Origin: Plakobranchus ocellatus
Lineage: Eukaryota > Mollusca > Gastropoda > Plakobranchidae
Reading direction: 5' to 3'
Assembly: GCA_019648995.1 (NCBI GenBank)
Contig: BLXT01000029.1
Location: forward strand, 615,712 to 675,515
DNA: 59,804 nt
The position numbers and the translations under genes are program-made. Positions 54,801 to 57,800 of this stretch are shown piece by piece. Positions within the stretch are counted from its first letter, which is position 1, and each line of letters opens with the position of its first letter. The notes beneath the pieces are model-generated. The model was not told the origin of the DNA and ran no database searches. It saw only the letters and a program-made list of their open reading frames with translations.

Positions 54801-57800
54801 CTCATTTTTCTATCCCTAGAAACAAGTTTGTTAAAATCACCATAGTCACAAAGTATCTAAAAACCAAGAGCAGTTTTTTTTTCAAAAAAAAACAAAAAAA
54901 AACAAAACAAAAAACAAAAAAAAAAAACAAAAACAAACCTTATTCAGTTTTCAGTGAAAAAGTTCTTTGTAATGTAAACATTTCCTTACTTTTTATAGAA
55001 CAAAAAGCAAATGTCATCTTGACTGTACTCTCTGCATTTTAACATTTTTTTCGGCCATTTTGCATGTTGAATAAATGTTTCAGGGATTTACCTATTGTGG
55101 TTTTTGTATATTCTTCCAGTGATAATCCTCGAAATTTGTTCCCAAACATAATAACAGCATGATTATTTCTGTGCTAACGATGGAAAACATAAGAAAGGAA
55201 AATGATATGTAAAAAAAAGTTAATGTACCAAAGAAAAAAAATCAATAAAATAATTTTTTAAAGATAGTTATTAGTCTTTTTTTCAAGCAACTCTTTAATG
55301 CAATCATGGCTCCCTTTTGTTTAGATTTCAATAAAAAGTGAGCAATTCTTTAGGATTCAGCTTGTGAAAAAGTAATCATACCCCTGTGTATCAGATACAA
55401 ATACAGTTTTTTTTTTTAATGTTGATGTTTAAAAGTATTTAAAGAAGGATTCAAAAAAGATTGCCAAAGAATTTGGTCAAGTTTTTTCTTAAAAAAATTT
55501 GAGAGCTATCGCCAAAAGATGGAGCCCAAAATTGTGTTGTGTCCTCCCCTCCGCATTTTGAAAGAGAAAAGAAAAAAGAATTTACAATTACAAAATGGAA
55601 AAGGCCAATTGAATATCCATGAGGTATAATTCATTTAAAGTTACATATGAGCTGTAGATCCATGTAAAAAGAAAAGGTCTGTGCTTTTGAATCGTGGTTA
55701 TGTTCAAAAGTTATTTGGTTAATTTACTCAGCAAGGCTGTATCCAAAACTGATTTTTAAAATGCTCAAGCATTACTTTTTATCCATTTTACTCATGATTT
55801 ATGGCTTTGATAAGTTAAGTTTTTCAAATATGACTGGTAGGAAATCTTTTGGACATAGCAATGATGACAATCCTCACCATGGCAAACCTCATATATCTGA
55901 TTTTTTAAAAGAGAATTGGCTTGAGACACATAATATATTTGAAGGATTCATTGAAGATACATGATATATGAATTGGTGGGATTATAGTGTTACAGATTAA
56001 GGAGCTGGAGCCCTTTGTTTACATCTCTCTCTTGGAATTGCCTCTTCCCTCCCTTTCCCAAGCTATTTATACACATGAATGCTGCTGCATGTTTTTTCAC
56101 AGGCTTCACTTTTTTTATATCATGCTATCAATTTAAGGATCCATAAAGTGCACTTGCATAGAATTTGGGCAGTAGGTCTGGAATGCTATTCTACTTTCCT
56201 TGAAAACTCTTAATAAGCATGCAAAGAAAAATTAAAAAAAATTTTTTTCAGGGTGTCCTAAATTAATGTGCTTCTTGCAGAAGATATATCTTAAAAAGCT
56301 AAATATTATCTGTTTTGCACAATTTTTGCGGACAAAGAAAAAGAAAGAGATTTATGTAAAACATAATGGAAACAGAGTGGTTTCTAGACTTCATACTAGT
56401 ATTTTTTTTTGCCTGTATTATCTTCAAAGCTTAACAACTGTCTCTTGCTGCTTTACTGTATTCGCCTATGCTTTGATCTAGGAATAATTGTTATAATTTG
56501 GTCACAATGTGTTAAAGATAGTTATTGGTTTTTTAATTGCATTAAGCAATCAAGCCATTAATTCAATGGAAAATTGTAGCATCTTCACCTAATATTGCAC
56601 ATTTTGGATGATTTGTTTTGGAATTTATTGTTCTTTACTCTTTTTTCAAAGCTTAAAGTAAAAGTGATGTTGTAGGTAAACTTCAAGTTTTCTCAAGAGG
56701 GTTTGTGAATAATTTGAAAAGAAATTTTTGCATTTTATTACAATCAGAAAAAAATTTTTTTTTACTCCTGTCCAGTGATGCATTAGAAGAGGAAAGAGCC
56801 AAGACAAATAGGTTAGCTGAGCTTCTTGAATCAGCCAAGCGCAGGCTCAGCACTGTAGAGGAGGATGTGGCACATGCAGATGCTCGTTACCATCAAAGAT
56901 CCAACTCAGAGGAAGAATATATCCAGGTAAGGAAATCCCTTTTGTTTGGATCAAGCAGTGACTGTGTTTTACATATGGAGCCTAAAATAGTTGCTGTATT
57001 GATATTGCAAAGAAATTGGTATTGTGGCCCTCATNNNNCCCCCCCCCCCCCCCCCAAAAAAAAAAAAAAAACCTCGGATTATCAAATCTTGAATACAGGG
57101 CAAATTTTTATGTTAGCCAAGTTACCGTTTATTCTTAGTTACATAAGAAAATAGTAATGAATAAAAATTTTATATTTAATTTAAAATGAACTGAGAAGAC
57201 ATTGGCTGCTTCCAATGTTGTTTCTGTCTTCATTACTTGAAACCCCATTTTTGTTGTTGTTGTTTTAATAAGAGCTGAGCCTTTATTATTGAATGTTCTT
57301 TTCTCATGCCTAGGAGCTGAAATCTCAGCTTACAAGAGAACGCCAGAGAAGTGCCCAGTTCTCAGAGGCAGAGGAGCAGGCCAAGGGTCAAATTGTTCAG
57401 CTGACAGACACCTTAGATCACCTGAAAGCAAGAGTAACAGCATTGAGGGATGAATATGAGGCCAAAATTGAAGCCATTCAAAGAGAGCACACAGACAAGT
57501 GAGAAATTAGCTTTGTTGGCAGCAAATGAAGGCTATCTAAGTGAATTGTCTGCCTTTGCAAGCATAAGGATATGAAATGTCTTACTAGGTTTTTTTAGCA
57601 AAAATGTTCAGAGTTAAAAAAAAGTAGACCTCAAAGTCTTTTGATTTAAATACTAGCTGTCGTATAGATTTTATTTATAAAGGCAAAATGTTTCCTAAAT
57701 CTCTTTTGTATGTCATTAAACCACCACCACCATTATCATTTTCTGGTATATGTATTAAATTCTGTCTTCTGAAACAATATTTTGAATTCCTTGGTAAAAT

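Larger units (their letters stand above)
50949..56775 (+). other. 5.8-kb intron carrying the mariner copy
   Basis: Largest intron in the window. It contains the mariner at 53106-54490, an A-rich tract at about 54885-54935 and a possible 21-nt microexon at 52740-52760. No further exon is required, because exon 41 (phase 2) joins exon 42 in frame. Confidence 0.75.
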